Part shown: positions 9,251 to 18,094 of the stretch, one piece after another
Numbering within the stretch: the first letter of the stretch is position 1
How the letters are laid out: each line of letters starts with the position of its first letter
DNA from: Paenibacillus piscarius
GTDB taxonomy: Bacteria > Bacillota > Bacilli > Paenibacillales > Paenibacillaceae
Direction: 5' to 3'
Assembly (NCBI RefSeq): GCF_022234545.1
Contig: NZ_JAIEUI010000006.1
Location: 1 to 64,000 of the forward strand
DNA: 64,000 nucleotides
Made by a program: the position numbers and the translations under genes
The notes under the pieces: model-generated
What the model was told of the DNA's origin: nothing
What the model saw: only the letters and a program-made list of their open reading frames with translations
The model's database searches: none

Positions 9251-10125
9251 GTTCCCTTCACCTCCACTTTCTCCGGCTTGAGATCGGACTCCAGCCCTTT
9301 AAGCCAGCTTAGCTCCGACTTTAAGATTTGAAAGGGTATAGCTCCGAACCATTCCAGAGATACCGGGGCTCGGGTAGGGTCCAAGATAAGGTGCTTCATT
9401 ATGGCCTGGCAGTCCATTTCTCCATCGGCCAAGGGTACGATACCTCTGCGGCTGCCGCTCGGAGAATAGACATTGTCAGGAGAGAATACTTCGAGCCATT
9501 GCCGGGCTTCCACATTCTTCAGATGGATATTGACAATCCATGGCTTCAAGCGTTCGTAGGCGGCAAGGGGATCAGCGCCCGATTCCCACATGTGCAGAAA
9601 GTCCATATTCAGCTTCAAGGCAGGGTGGTTGGTCTGCCTGAGCAGTTGAAGTGTGGAATCCAAGCCGTCGGCAGCGGTTCCCGGATGAGTCTCAACCACG
9701 GTATAGACCCCTTCCCTCTCTGCTGCGGCGCAAAGGATATTTAGACGTTTGGTGCAAAGCTCCCAGTCCTGCTCATCAAGAGATTGACTGCTCAGGCTTC
9801 CGGCGAAAATCCTCAGCTTATTGGTGTGGAAGGCTTTGGCCGCCTGTACGGTGTCCTGCCATTCCTTAAGCAGAACGTCCATCGGGATATTCCCCATGAG
9901 AGGGATATAATCGCTCAGCATGCTGATTTCGAGCCCGTAGCTGAACATTTCGTCCAGCATACCTCCCAGCTCCTGTCCCCGTTGGCGAAGCAAAGCCTTG
10001 GCATGTACGCCCCACAGCTCTATACCGTTGAAGCCCGTATCAAGAGCATAACGGAGCAGCTCCTGGAAGGATACCAGCTCGTGCCGAAAAGAAATCGTGC
10101 ATAGATTATACCGCAGTCCAATCAC
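9247..10125 (-). CDS. asbF: 3-dehydroshikimate dehydratase, AsbF-like
   Basis: TIM-barrel metalloenzyme, 292 aa, very close in pattern to AsbF of petrobactin biosynthesis, which converts 3-dehydroshikimate to 3,4-dihydroxybenzoate. Shared landmarks are YNLCTISFRHELVSF at the start, GFNGIELWG, NKLRIFAG, VVETHPGT (Glu145), KLNMDFLHMWESGADP (Asp175, His178), HLKNV (His201), VFSPDNVYSPSGSRRG and SLEWFG (Glu258). It taps the shikimate pathway for a catechol unit. Start is GTG 10125 inside the preceding gene (20-bp overlap), so translation is probably coupled. Among the family members of this operon this is the most recognisable and anchors the 3,4-catechol prediction. Confidence 0.9.
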   Translation of the reverse strand: MIGLRYNLCTISFRHELVSFQELLRYALDTGFNGIELWGVHAKALLRQRGQELGGMLDEMFSYGLEISMLSDYIPLMGNIPMDVLLKEWQDTVQAAKAFHTNKLRIFAGSLSSQSLDEQDWELCTKRLNILCAAAEREGVYTVVETHPGTAADGLDSTLQLLRQTNHPALKLNMDFLHMWESGADPLAAYERLKPWIVNIHLKNVEARQWLEVFSPDNVYSPSGSRRGIVPLADGEMDCQAIMKHLILDPTRAPVSLEWFGAIPFQILKSELSWLKGLESDLKPEKVEVKGT

Positions 10126-11098
10126 CGCCTATTCCATTCATCCACGCCAGAAATTGAAGCTCCGCCTCCCGGACTTCCCGCAGCCTGGCCAGAGCCGAAC
10201 GCAGCAGCGCTTCGTCCCCGATGTGCTTGCGGTATTTCACAAGCAGGAAATTCAGTGTCGTCCATAGCTTCACGATCCCGCTGATCCGGTTCGCCCCTTC
10301 CAGCGTCTGCCCCTTGTCCATCACGCCCAGCTGGGCAAAGCTATTCCATATGGAAGACCGGAGCTTGGTTATGGAAGCAATGGCGATCGAGTTCTGGCTC
10401 AGCCAGTTCGAGGTTTGTTCCGGGCTGAAGGCTAGAGATTCCTGCAAATCCCGGGCAAAGCTGTCCAATGCGGCGGTTCCCGAGCTGTATTGAGCACGGA
10501 CATACATTTCGTAGTTTCGCTTGGCTGCATAGGCGAAGATATCACGCTTGCCGGGAGACTCGAACATCTTCCCTGCTTGATCCGGCTGAAGCTCGTAGAA
10601 AATGATTTCGTCCTCTTCCGGCTCCGCCGATGCCCGCATAAGCTCTTCTCCGGTCAGCAGTCCGTTGAAACCGACAATGGGATCGAATACTCTGAAGGCG
10701 TTACGCGCTTCATCGAAGCTGTCTGCGAGGATATAATGCTCGAATCCGCTCTCCGCCATGCTCAGCATATCGGGAGGGAAAAAATCCAGATCGGCTGGGC
10801 GGCATTTCACTACCGCGCGGTTCCCTGACTGAACAGACTGCTTTAGCGCCTCAGGTCCAGCTCCCTTGTAAACCAGATGGATGCCGTACAGAAAGGGCAA
10901 GCTCTTGTTCAAGCGCACATGCTGGCTCGCCGTAATAATGCGCGAAACATAATTGACATTCCAGTAATCCAGCAGAAACAGATCAGGGTTGGCCCCGGAC
11001 CGGTATAAGTGGGTCATGATGCAGGAAGCTGCACATTCCATCGCCGCCAGCTTCATCATTTCCGGTTTGGCAACCGGCGTATCCGTATGAGACTTCAT
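10106..11098 (-). CDS. BtrH-like putative carrier-protein-dependent acyltransferase
   Basis: Protein of 330 aa with a BtrH_N-like papain-fold N-terminal half and a helical C-terminal half. A candidate Cys-His-Asp triad is visible: Cys22 or Cys26 (MECAASCIM), His121 (FEHYILAD) and Asp139 (RVFDPIVGF). The same order occurs in the AsbE-like protein of this operon. The C-terminal helix SGIVKLWTTLNFLLVKY resembles RMWSTLAYLAIR of that sister protein. The frame is open to 11140, but ATG 11098 has AAGGAG nine bases upstream. It probably moves an acyl group from a carrier protein to an amine or hydroxyl. Specificity is unknown. Confidence 0.6.
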   Translation of the reverse strand: MKSHTDTPVAKPEMMKLAAMECAASCIMTHLYRSGANPDLFLLDYWNVNYVSRIITASQHVRLNKSLPFLYGIHLVYKGAGPEALKQSVQSGNRAVVKCRPADLDFFPPDMLSMAESGFEHYILADSFDEARNAFRVFDPIVGFNGLLTGEELMRASAEPEEDEIIFYELQPDQAGKMFESPGKRDIFAYAAKRNYEMYVRAQYSSGTAALDSFARDLQESLAFSPEQTSNWLSQNSIAIASITKLRSSIWNSFAQLGVMDKGQTLEGANRISGIVKLWTTLNFLLVKYRKHIGDEALLRSALARLREVREAELQFLAWMNGIGGDWTAV

Positions 11099-11102
11099 CT
11101 CT

Positions 11103-12245
11103 TCATTCTCCTTCTTCATTTGAGGGAATACGGCAGACAAAGGACGGTATTTTGCCGCTGACCGGATCGGCTTCGAGCCTTGAGACGGTTTCTATGGACA
11201 ATTCCACCGGCTTGCCCGCCGCTTGGTGAAGAAAAGCGGATAGCTTAGTCTGCACGTCCCCGAACTCGCTTGGCGGGGCTTCAGTCACCAGCCGGACGGA
11301 AAAAGAAGTGAATGTATTCTGCACGATCTGAAATTGGCGGACGCCTCGGGCTGCAGCAAGCTCCCAAAAAAACTTGTCCAAATACCGGAAGACGGCGGAA
11401 TGCACCTGCGCTCCGGGCAGCCGGATCTGGGAGGTTCGGACGGGAAGCAGCCCCAGAAGGAGACGGCCGGTATCAGGGTCCCTGCGCATATTTCCGATGT
11501 CCCCTGTCCGGTAACGGACATAAGGCAGACTCCTCATGATCAGCGAGGTCACCAGCACTTCGCCGAATTCCCCCTCCTCTACATGGCGTCCGGAGGCCGG
11601 ATCGATAATTTCCACATATACGGCGGACTCATCGATTTCCAGTTGGCCGCTCTGGCCTGCGAACGCGATACACCAGAACTCTTCCAAACCGTAATAGTCT
11701 ACGCATGGAACGCGGAACACCTTCTCGATCCGTTCTTTCTGGTAGCCATGCAGCGTTTCGCCCCAGTTCTGGGTAAACAGGAGCGAAGATGGCAACGAAT
11801 ATCCCCCGTCACGCATATATTCGGCCAATGCACAGAGAGCGGAAGCTCTCCCCTGGATAAAATGAGGATCTTCCCTGATCATCAGCTCTGCATAATGTCT
11901 AAGGGACCTGGGCTCCGCCAGCAGACGGTTGCTCAGCAGCAGCATCCGGTGCCCGGACGGCAGCCCCCACTTTTTTCTATGCTTATACAGGGTCAGCGAG
12001 AGCTTCCAACTCTCCTCCGGGGTTTTCACGCAGCGGAACGGCACTCCGGTCGTTCCCGAGGTGAACGATTCGATCCCCCGTCTTGCCTCGGGATGTTCGA
12101 ACAGGGTGCGGTTGCCTGCGATCAAGTGCTTGTCTGTAATTGGCAGCTGATGGAAATCAACGTCCGTATAAGGGCTATAAAACGGGTACGTCCGGCACAA
12201 TTCGCCGGCCAGCTCTTGCAAATGGCCCGGAGTGAACACTATCAT
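11103..12245 (-). CDS. phenylacetate-CoA-ligase-like adenylate-forming enzyme
   Basis: ANL-superfamily enzyme of the PaaK-like branch, 380 aa, which activates a carboxylic acid as an acyl-adenylate. The ATP loop is SFTSGTTGVPF (about 60-70). The acid-pocket motif CVDYYGLEEFW lies near 181-191, YVRYRTGDIGNMRRDPDTGR near 250-268, and a short C-terminal domain follows. It is one of three adenylate-forming enzymes in the operon and lies directly after the free-standing carrier protein with an ATGA overlap, so that carrier is its likely acceptor. The substrate cannot be read from the sequence; an aryl or short acyl acid is plausible. It is shorter than classical PaaK (about 430-440 aa). Confidence 0.75.
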   Translation of the reverse strand: MIVFTPGHLQELAGELCRTYPFYSPYTDVDFHQLPITDKHLIAGNRTLFEHPEARRGIESFTSGTTGVPFRCVKTPEESWKLSLTLYKHRKKWGLPSGHRMLLLSNRLLAEPRSLRHYAELMIREDPHFIQGRASALCALAEYMRDGGYSLPSSLLFTQNWGETLHGYQKERIEKVFRVPCVDYYGLEEFWCIAFAGQSGQLEIDESAVYVEIIDPASGRHVEEGEFGEVLVTSLIMRSLPYVRYRTGDIGNMRRDPDTGRLLLGLLPVRTSQIRLPGAQVHSAVFRYLDKFFWELAAARGVRQFQIVQNTFTSFSVRLVTEAPPSEFGDVQTKLSAFLHQAAGKPVELSIETVSRLEADPVSGKIPSFVCRIPSNEEGE

Positions 12246-12499
12246 GAAGCCACCTTGCGTTCTACAAAATGCAATACGGCCTGGACGCTTCGGAACGATT
12301 CCGGGTGAATATCGTCCACCTCCAGCTCAAAGCCGAATGTATCCTCCAGAGCCGCCAGCAGCTCCAGGATCTGAATGGAGTCGATTCCCAGATCATCTAC
12401 CAAAGCATGGTCCAGCTCGACCTCGCTGGTTAGCCTCTTGGCCACAGCGGCTATCGTATCTCTCACCTTAAAGATTAGATCTTCATGCTCGGTGGACAT
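12242..12499 (-). CDS. acyl carrier protein
   Basis: Small acidic carrier protein, 85 aa. The phosphopantetheine attachment serine lies in DDLGIDSIQILELLAALED, with the family-typical FGFELEVDDIHPESF after it. It needs a phosphopantetheinyl transferase, which is not encoded in this window. It lies between two adenylate-forming enzymes, overlapping the upstream one by 17 bp and the downstream one by ATGA. It may hold either an acyl unit from these ligases or an amino acid from the ATP-grasp enzyme. Shine-Dalgarno GGAGGAAGAGC sits before ATG 12499. Confidence 0.9.
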   Translation of the reverse strand: MSTEHEDLIFKVRDTIAAVAKRLTSEVELDHALVDDLGIDSIQILELLAALEDTFGFELEVDDIHPESFRSVQAVLHFVERKVAS

Positions 12500-14027
12500 G
12501 CTCTTCCTCCTTCACCATTGATTTCAGGGCTTTGCGGTCCAGCTTTCCGCTGGCAGTTCTGGGCAAAGCCGTAACGAAGCGGAATTCCCTGGGACGCAAG
12601 GCCGGGGATAACCGCTTTACGCACCAGGCATGCAGCTCCGGGCTACTGACAGGCTCTGGGGAAGCATCGGATACGACTACAGCAATCAGACGATGTCCCC
12701 ATTGAAGGTCTTCTACGGCCGACACGGCAGCGTCCGCCACTCCAGGCAAGCTTAACAGGACGCTTTCGACCGCTTCCGGGTACACCGTGTGTCCCCCGAC
12801 AAGGAGCGCATTATCGGTTCGCCCGGTCAAGTGCAAATACCCATCCTTGTCCAGATATCCGGTATCCCGGGTATGCAGGCCGAGGGGGCCTAGGATCTCG
12901 CGGGTGCGGTCCGGATCGTCATAATAGCCGATCATCACATTCGGCCCGCGAACGACCACCTCTCCACTCTCCCCTGTTGCCGCCTCCCTTCCGTCCTGAA
13001 CGATGGCCAGCTCAACGCCGTTAATAGGTATCCCGGCGGATTGCGGTTTCGTCCTCAACTGAGCGTAGGGCAAATACGAGACGCGCGGAGAGGCTTCGGT
13101 CAGTCCATAGGAGGGCGTCAGCCGCACGTGAGGCAGACGGTCAGCCAGACGAAGCAGCATGACGTCAGGCATCGGGCCGCCGACAATGAGCATCTGCCGG
13201 AGCGTGAGCAGATCCGCCGCCGCCCATTTGGCGGAATGGATCAGAGGCAGGATCGCAGAGGGCACCGTGCATAAGAAGGTCACCTTGTTCGTACGGACGC
13301 ACTGGATCATCTCGAAGGGATGCACGAAGCCCCCGCTTAGAACAAGATTGGCTCCAGAGGCCATGGCGGCAAACCATTCCCCGACAATGGTCGAGCAATA
13401 CCCCAGTGACTTCGAGAGCAGAACGGTGTCCTTGTCGCACAGCGTCGTGTAGTCCAGGATCGCTTCCACATTGGACAGCATGTTGTGGTCGCTCAGCATG
13501 ATCCCCTTCGGCTCTCCCGTTGAACCGGAGGAGAGGAAGATCATACGCACGGCCTCTGGCGGCGTGTACCGGCGTACTGGCCGCGGAGCGGCGCCGATTC
13601 CTGTAACCGGTCCGCTTGCCGTACCTGCATACAGGTAGAATGGCAGCTCTTCCCCTTGCATGTTCCATTTCGCAAGGATGGGAAGCTTCTCTTCCGAGAC
13701 GAACACAGCTTCGGGTTCAAACTTGCGGATGAGGCGAAGCATGTCCTGTCCCGGCATGTAGCTGTGGATGGGGAGTGGAATGCCTCCCGCCAAAATGACT
13801 GCCCCGATGACAGCCAGACACTCCGGCGTTGGAGCCATCCAGACGGCTCCAATAAAATTCGGACGCAGCTGCTCCTGCTTCAGCCGTTCAGCGATAAGGT
13901 CCATGCGGCTTCCGAGTTCCGCATAGCTTGTCCAATCGGACTCGCCGCTTCGTGCAGCGTAAGTGATTCCCCGGTCATGTCTCCGTGCACGTTGAAACAA
14001 TTCCCTGAGTGTGCCTGTGCCATTCAT
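12483..14027 (-). CDS. ANL-family acyl-CoA/acyl-ACP synthetase
   Basis: Full-length adenylate-forming enzyme, 514 aa. The P-loop-like ATP motif is SSGSTGEPKGIML (about 166-178), the acid-pocket motif SYGLTEASPR (306-315), the hinge HTRDTGYLDKDGYLHLTGR, and the C-terminal catalytic lysine sits in TASGKLDRKAL. It activates a carboxylic acid and probably transfers it to the carrier protein encoded immediately downstream. The sequence resembles fatty-acid or aryl acid ligases without telling which. ATGA overlap with the ABC exporter stop and GGAGGGGG upstream fix ATG 14027. Confidence 0.85.
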   Translation of the reverse strand: MNGTGTLRELFQRARRHDRGITYAARSGESDWTSYAELGSRMDLIAERLKQEQLRPNFIGAVWMAPTPECLAVIGAVILAGGIPLPIHSYMPGQDMLRLIRKFEPEAVFVSEEKLPILAKWNMQGEELPFYLYAGTASGPVTGIGAAPRPVRRYTPPEAVRMIFLSSGSTGEPKGIMLSDHNMLSNVEAILDYTTLCDKDTVLLSKSLGYCSTIVGEWFAAMASGANLVLSGGFVHPFEMIQCVRTNKVTFLCTVPSAILPLIHSAKWAAADLLTLRQMLIVGGPMPDVMLLRLADRLPHVRLTPSYGLTEASPRVSYLPYAQLRTKPQSAGIPINGVELAIVQDGREAATGESGEVVVRGPNVMIGYYDDPDRTREILGPLGLHTRDTGYLDKDGYLHLTGRTDNALLVGGHTVYPEAVESVLLSLPGVADAAVSAVEDLQWGHRLIAVVVSDASPEPVSSPELHAWCVKRLSPALRPREFRFVTALPRTASGKLDRKALKSMVKEEEHVHRA

Positions 14028-15820
14028 GCCAGTACCCCCTCCTTATGAGATGCCGCTCCGGCCTCAGATGCATCGCGCTCGAAGGTCGATGCCATAGCAT
14101 AATACTCCGCCGATTGCTTCATGAGCTCTTCGTGGTCGCCTTCCGCCACCAGACAACCGTTCTCCATCACCAGAATACGGTCCGCGTTCATAATGGTTTG
14201 CAGGCGATGGGTGGCTACGAGAACCGTCTTGCCCGCCATGACTTGGCGTATGGAATCCATGAGCTCAATCTCCGTAAGCTGGTCCAAGGCGGAGGTCGGT
14301 TCGTCCAGGATAAGAATATCGGGATTGTGCAAGAGGGCACGCGCAATAGCCAGCCTCTGCCGCTGTCCGCCAGACAGCTGGAAGCCTTTATGGTCAATCT
14401 TCGTGTGGAGTCCTTCCGGCAGTTGATCCAGCAGAGATCCGAGCCGTGCATTCAGGGCTGCTTGCAGGACCATCTCCTCCGTCGCGTCCAGCTTCCCGAC
14501 AGCAATATTCTCCATAAGGGTACCCCGGAACAAGTAAGGCTCCTGGAACACGATGCCAATCTTGCGGCTGATCGCGCTGCGGGTCATCTCCTCCAGATTC
14601 TGTCCGCCGATTCGAATTTCACCTTCGAGAACGGGCATCATCCCGATAAGCGCCCGGAAAAGGGTGGATTTCCCGGACCCGCTTCGCCCGACGAAGGCAT
14701 ACACCTTGCCCGGAGACAGCGACAGGGATAGATCCTTCAAGATTTCTGTTCCACCGTACCCGACGCGCAGACTGCACACTTCGATATCGGACGGGGTGGC
14801 TTCAAGCCGAGGCTCCCTTGCAGGCGAAGCCTGCTTCCTCTCATTTTCCGAATAGAGATCGACCGGGGTCTGGATGAATTGCTCAATTCTGCCCATGGCA
14901 ACTTCCGCGCCTTGAAGCTCTCTGAAAAAGTTGTTAATCTGCTGTACCGGATTCAGAGCGTTCTGCAGATAGGTTACGGAAGCAACCATCATGCCAACGG
15001 TCATCACTTGGTCAAGCACCTGGTAGCTGCCGATCCAATAGATGGCAGCCAGAATCAGGCTAATGACGAAACCGCTGATTTGAAACGACATAACGGCATA
15101 CAGCGTTTCCCGGGTGCTGGCCTTCACCAGCCCCTTGTACATCGTTTCATTCCGCTTCTGTTCCCATCCCTCCAGTCCTAAAGCCCGGATTTCTTGCGAG
15201 CTCTCGATCGCTTCATAGAGATAGGCTCCGATCTCTTCATTGTGGGTTCGAACGTCGGACGAATAACGCGCCACGGGCTTGCGGAACAGCCCTGGCACCC
15301 ATAAGAGGAAGGGGATGCTAAGCGTCGCAACGATGCCAAGCCGCCAGTCCATATAGAACAGGATTCCGAGGGAGATCAGCATCATAAACAGCTGTGAGGT
15401 AATCTCGACCAGAATGTGGTTGAGGAAATTTCCCATCGTAGCTGTATCCATCCCGAGCAAGGCCGTGAATTTCCCGGGTCCGTGCTTCTGAATTTCCGGA
15501 ATGGGGATCTGCCGGACATGCTTCAACAGCTCGTCCCGGATATCCAGCATATTACAGATGCCCAGATAGCGGAACAGACCTACCCGGATAAACAGGAACA
15601 CGATGGAGAGAACACCGATTCCCAAGGAAAGGCTAAGCAGCGGTACAATCAGGTCACGGTTTCCTTCAATCAGCACATGGTCGATCAGATAGGCGAAGAT
15701 TAAGGGCTGAAGCATGACGAGTCCCAACTGCAGGAACGTGCAAGCATAAGCGATCAAGGTTAAATTCCATTTGATCTTCACGTAGGGAGCAAGACGTCGG
15801 AAGAGTTTAAACGTGTGCAT
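14024..15820 (-). CDS. ABC exporter (fused membrane and ATPase domains)
   Basis: Half-transporter of the MsbA/LmrA type, 598 aa. Six predicted membrane helices lie in roughly the first 300 residues. The ATPase domain has Walker A VGRSGSGKST (about 377-386), FQEPYLFRG in the Q loop, signature LSGGQRQR (482-489), Walker B ILILDEPTSALD and H-loop VATHRL. It would act as a homodimer. Inside a biosynthetic operon it is most likely the exporter of the product, perhaps giving self-protection. ATG 15820 is chosen over 15841 because GGAGGA lies six bases upstream. It overlaps the glycosyltransferase gene by 14 bp. Confidence 0.9.
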   Translation of the reverse strand: MHTFKLFRRLAPYVKIKWNLTLIAYACTFLQLGLVMLQPLIFAYLIDHVLIEGNRDLIVPLLSLSLGIGVLSIVFLFIRVGLFRYLGICNMLDIRDELLKHVRQIPIPEIQKHGPGKFTALLGMDTATMGNFLNHILVEITSQLFMMLISLGILFYMDWRLGIVATLSIPFLLWVPGLFRKPVARYSSDVRTHNEEIGAYLYEAIESSQEIRALGLEGWEQKRNETMYKGLVKASTRETLYAVMSFQISGFVISLILAAIYWIGSYQVLDQVMTVGMMVASVTYLQNALNPVQQINNFFRELQGAEVAMGRIEQFIQTPVDLYSENERKQASPAREPRLEATPSDIEVCSLRVGYGGTEILKDLSLSLSPGKVYAFVGRSGSGKSTLFRALIGMMPVLEGEIRIGGQNLEEMTRSAISRKIGIVFQEPYLFRGTLMENIAVGKLDATEEMVLQAALNARLGSLLDQLPEGLHTKIDHKGFQLSGGQRQRLAIARALLHNPDILILDEPTSALDQLTEIELMDSIRQVMAGKTVLVATHRLQTIMNADRILVMENGCLVAEGDHEELMKQSAEYYAMASTFERDASEAGAASHKEGVLA

Positions 15821-17183
15821 GATGGTTCCTCCCCCCGGCAAAATGTTGAATAAGCGGCTTCACCCTGCGCATCCATTCCTCCGTGTCACCGGGCGGCTGC
15901 CAATCCAGAACCGACAGCGGCGATTCACTCAAGCAGCCGGTCGCTTCCAATAAGCTGCAATGATAGATTTCGTTCAGCGTGCTCATCGAAGCTTCCAGCA
16001 GGGCGGTCTCCTCCGCCTCACCCGCTATCTGTCCAAGGGGAGCATTCAGGAGTCTCCTGATCTGCGGCATGATGGTCCGATAGTCGTACCTTAGAGCGCC
16101 AAGCCGCGCGCCTTGCGAGAGTTTGCCGTGAAGCTTCTCATCCAGCAGAACCCCGGTGCAGCTGCGAACCAGCCCGTCCAGATCGATCTTCGGCTGTTCT
16201 CCGGACCAGTCTACCTGGACGAAGGAACCGTCCCCGCCGTCAACAAGCAGCTCCCGGAAGCCGTCCCAGCTAGTGCAGACCACAGGAAGGCCGTAGGCTT
16301 TCGCTTCCAGGAGGTTGAAGCCAAACGTCTCTCCCGGATCGGTGGAGAGGTTGACCAGCAGCCTGGATTCCCGGAACAGACGGTCTTTCTCACTCCCGTG
16401 GACGGGACCTGTAAACTCCACAGCTTGCTCCAGTCTATATTCCGCTACGATGGCTTCAAGCCGTTCTTGATACCGGTCCGCTTCCTGCACAGACCCCGTA
16501 TATTCTCCGGCAATCGTCAATACCGTGTCCGGGACCCGCTGCTTGATTTCCGCCATAGCCTCTAAGAGCACATGAATGTTCTTGACCTCTTCCAGCCGGC
16601 CGATGGATAACAGACGTTTACCGGCAAGCGGCCGAACCGGCTCCGCAGCCAGCACGGTGTCGATGCATAACGGGATCTTATGGGTATGCGCATACCGGGG
16701 GGAGATATTCACCAGCGCCTGTCTGCAGGATTCCGTACTGGCAAGCAGCACATCCTGTTCTGTAATCCAAGGCGCACAGGACAGCCAGGTGGTCAGCCAA
16801 CGGGCGGATGCGACGGAATGGGCGATCACCATGAAGCGGAGCGGAAGCTTGGCGAAGCTCCGGACCAGCATCAAGTAAGGCATGAAATAAGGAGCGTTCA
16901 CATAAAGCGTATTGATTCCGTATTCCTCGCACAATCGCGCCAGCCGCTCCGATGCTTGCGGCAGCGAAGACACCGGCTGCTTGGAGAACTGGCGAAGCGA
17001 ACCCCCGAAGACCTTGGCAAAGCGCACCGGCGGAATGCGGATGAGCTCCGTATATTCAGCCAGATACCCTGTCCATTGGTCATCAATCACCCGTTCGTTC
17101 AACCGGGGGGAATGGCCGTCGAAGCAGCCCACCCTGGGTCTGCACTCAGCAGGCAAATCGAGGCTTCCAGCGATGATAGACAT
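15807..17183 (-). CDS. GT4-type glycosyltransferase
   Basis: GT-B fold glycosyltransferase of family 4, 458 aa. The C-terminal half carries LLSIGRLEEVKNIHVLLEAM (about 191-210), the E-x7-E donor motif in GETFGFNLLEAKAYGLPVV (284-302), and DGFRELLVDGGDG. The N-terminal acceptor half is divergent. A C-terminal extension of about 90 residues is not part of the usual fold. It presumably adds a nucleotide-activated sugar to the operon product or an intermediate; a cell-envelope acceptor cannot be excluded. ATG 17183 has GGAGGAATTGACCG upstream and lies 38 bp inside the preceding AsbE-like gene. Confidence 0.85.
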   Translation of the reverse strand: MSIIAGSLDLPAECRPRVGCFDGHSPRLNERVIDDQWTGYLAEYTELIRIPPVRFAKVFGGSLRQFSKQPVSSLPQASERLARLCEEYGINTLYVNAPYFMPYLMLVRSFAKLPLRFMVIAHSVASARWLTTWLSCAPWITEQDVLLASTESCRQALVNISPRYAHTHKIPLCIDTVLAAEPVRPLAGKRLLSIGRLEEVKNIHVLLEAMAEIKQRVPDTVLTIAGEYTGSVQEADRYQERLEAIVAEYRLEQAVEFTGPVHGSEKDRLFRESRLLVNLSTDPGETFGFNLLEAKAYGLPVVCTSWDGFRELLVDGGDGSFVQVDWSGEQPKIDLDGLVRSCTGVLLDEKLHGKLSQGARLGALRYDYRTIMPQIRRLLNAPLGQIAGEAEETALLEASMSTLNEIYHCSLLEATGCLSESPLSVLDWQPPGDTEEWMRRVKPLIQHFAGGRNHHAHV

Positions 17184-18093
17184 CGGTCAATTCCTCCTTC
17201 AGCTGTTGCTCCGTCCTGTGCAGCTGCTCCACCTTATCCACCAGCAGTCCGGTTTCCCCGGTTCGTCCCGGCATGGACGTACGGATCGCCAGGTAGGCGA
17301 GCGTACTCCACATTCGTATGAAGCCTTCCAGCTGCTCCTGATACTTCTCCGTGCCTTGATTAAGCGCTTCCGAAAAATATTGATACAGCAGCCCGTAGCT
17401 GTATTTGCGTTTGGCGAGGATGCCGAGCTGGGATACAGCATCCTTCAAGGCCGCGGGCGGATACCTATCGGGCGACTCTGCCGTCTGCATAATCCTCCGT
17501 CTCACCGTGCCGGTTAGCGACCGTTCACCCGGATCGGTCGCAATCGCAGCCTCGAAGATTCTCGCCACCTCGTGAGCGTCCGGCGCATGGAGCCATTCGG
17601 GATGAAGCAGCAGTCCCCCGCCCAGCTCATTGCTCAGAAAAGCATCGTGAACATGGCTCGCGGCCACTAATCCTTCCCACTCAAAATAGCGGTCGTATAC
17701 CATGAATTGACCGCCCCGCATGCCGTGTACGATGACAAAATGGGGCTGATGCATGGTTTGAAACGTTCTTTTTTGATAGGGCATATGAAACAGGTCGAGC
17801 TGTACCAACACAGGAAGCTCCGGATAACGCCGCAGGACCTCCAGAAACTTCTTCAGGTTGACGAGCTTGTCGCCCCCGTAATCATACCACTCCACGGCCC
17901 CTTCCCCGTACAGGCGGGTGAACATCTGCAAATATTCGGACGGTGTGATGTCCGCTGAGAAATAGGTCAGCTTGCCGTCCTCCGTAACGCTGAATGGCGC
18001 GTCCCAAGCACCGATATAGAGCGGACGTTCATCCCATCCGGCTTGCTCCAAGCCATAACCGAGTCCGTTCAGAAAGCAATGGGCTTGTTTCAC
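17146..18093 (-). CDS. AsbE-like acyltransferase (DUF6005/BtrH-like)
   Basis: Protein of 315 aa encoded straight after AsbC-like and AsbD-like genes, the same order as asbC-asbD-asbE in Bacillus petrobactin clusters. AsbE transfers 3,4-dihydroxybenzoate from its carrier protein to a polyamine amine. The N-terminal Cys (Cys6, QAHCFLNGLGYGLEQAG), QPHFVIVHG (His118) and VYDRYFEWEG (Asp134) form a plausible papain-like triad. The C-terminal helices include RMWSTLAYLAIR. Identity as AsbE or DUF6005 is from memory and context. The acceptor may differ from spermidine, because the partner synthetases AsbA/AsbB are absent. Start is GTG 18093, one base after the carrier-protein stop. Confidence 0.65.
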   Translation of the reverse strand: MKQAHCFLNGLGYGLEQAGWDERPLYIGAWDAPFSVTEDGKLTYFSADITPSEYLQMFTRLYGEGAVEWYDYGGDKLVNLKKFLEVLRRYPELPVLVQLDLFHMPYQKRTFQTMHQPHFVIVHGMRGGQFMVYDRYFEWEGLVAASHVHDAFLSNELGGGLLLHPEWLHAPDAHEVARIFEAAIATDPGERSLTGTVRRRIMQTAESPDRYPPAALKDAVSQLGILAKRKYSYGLLYQYFSEALNQGTEKYQEQLEGFIRMWSTLAYLAIRTSMPGRTGETGLLVDKVEQLHRTEQQLKEELTDVYHRWKPRFAC

Positions 18094-18094
18094 G

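Noticed and set aside
11334..12308. Long plus-strand open frame (324 codons) inside the PaaK-like and carrier genes
   Set aside because: It runs antisense to well-supported overlapping genes, has low-complexity Gly/Arg/Gln-rich composition and no family motif.
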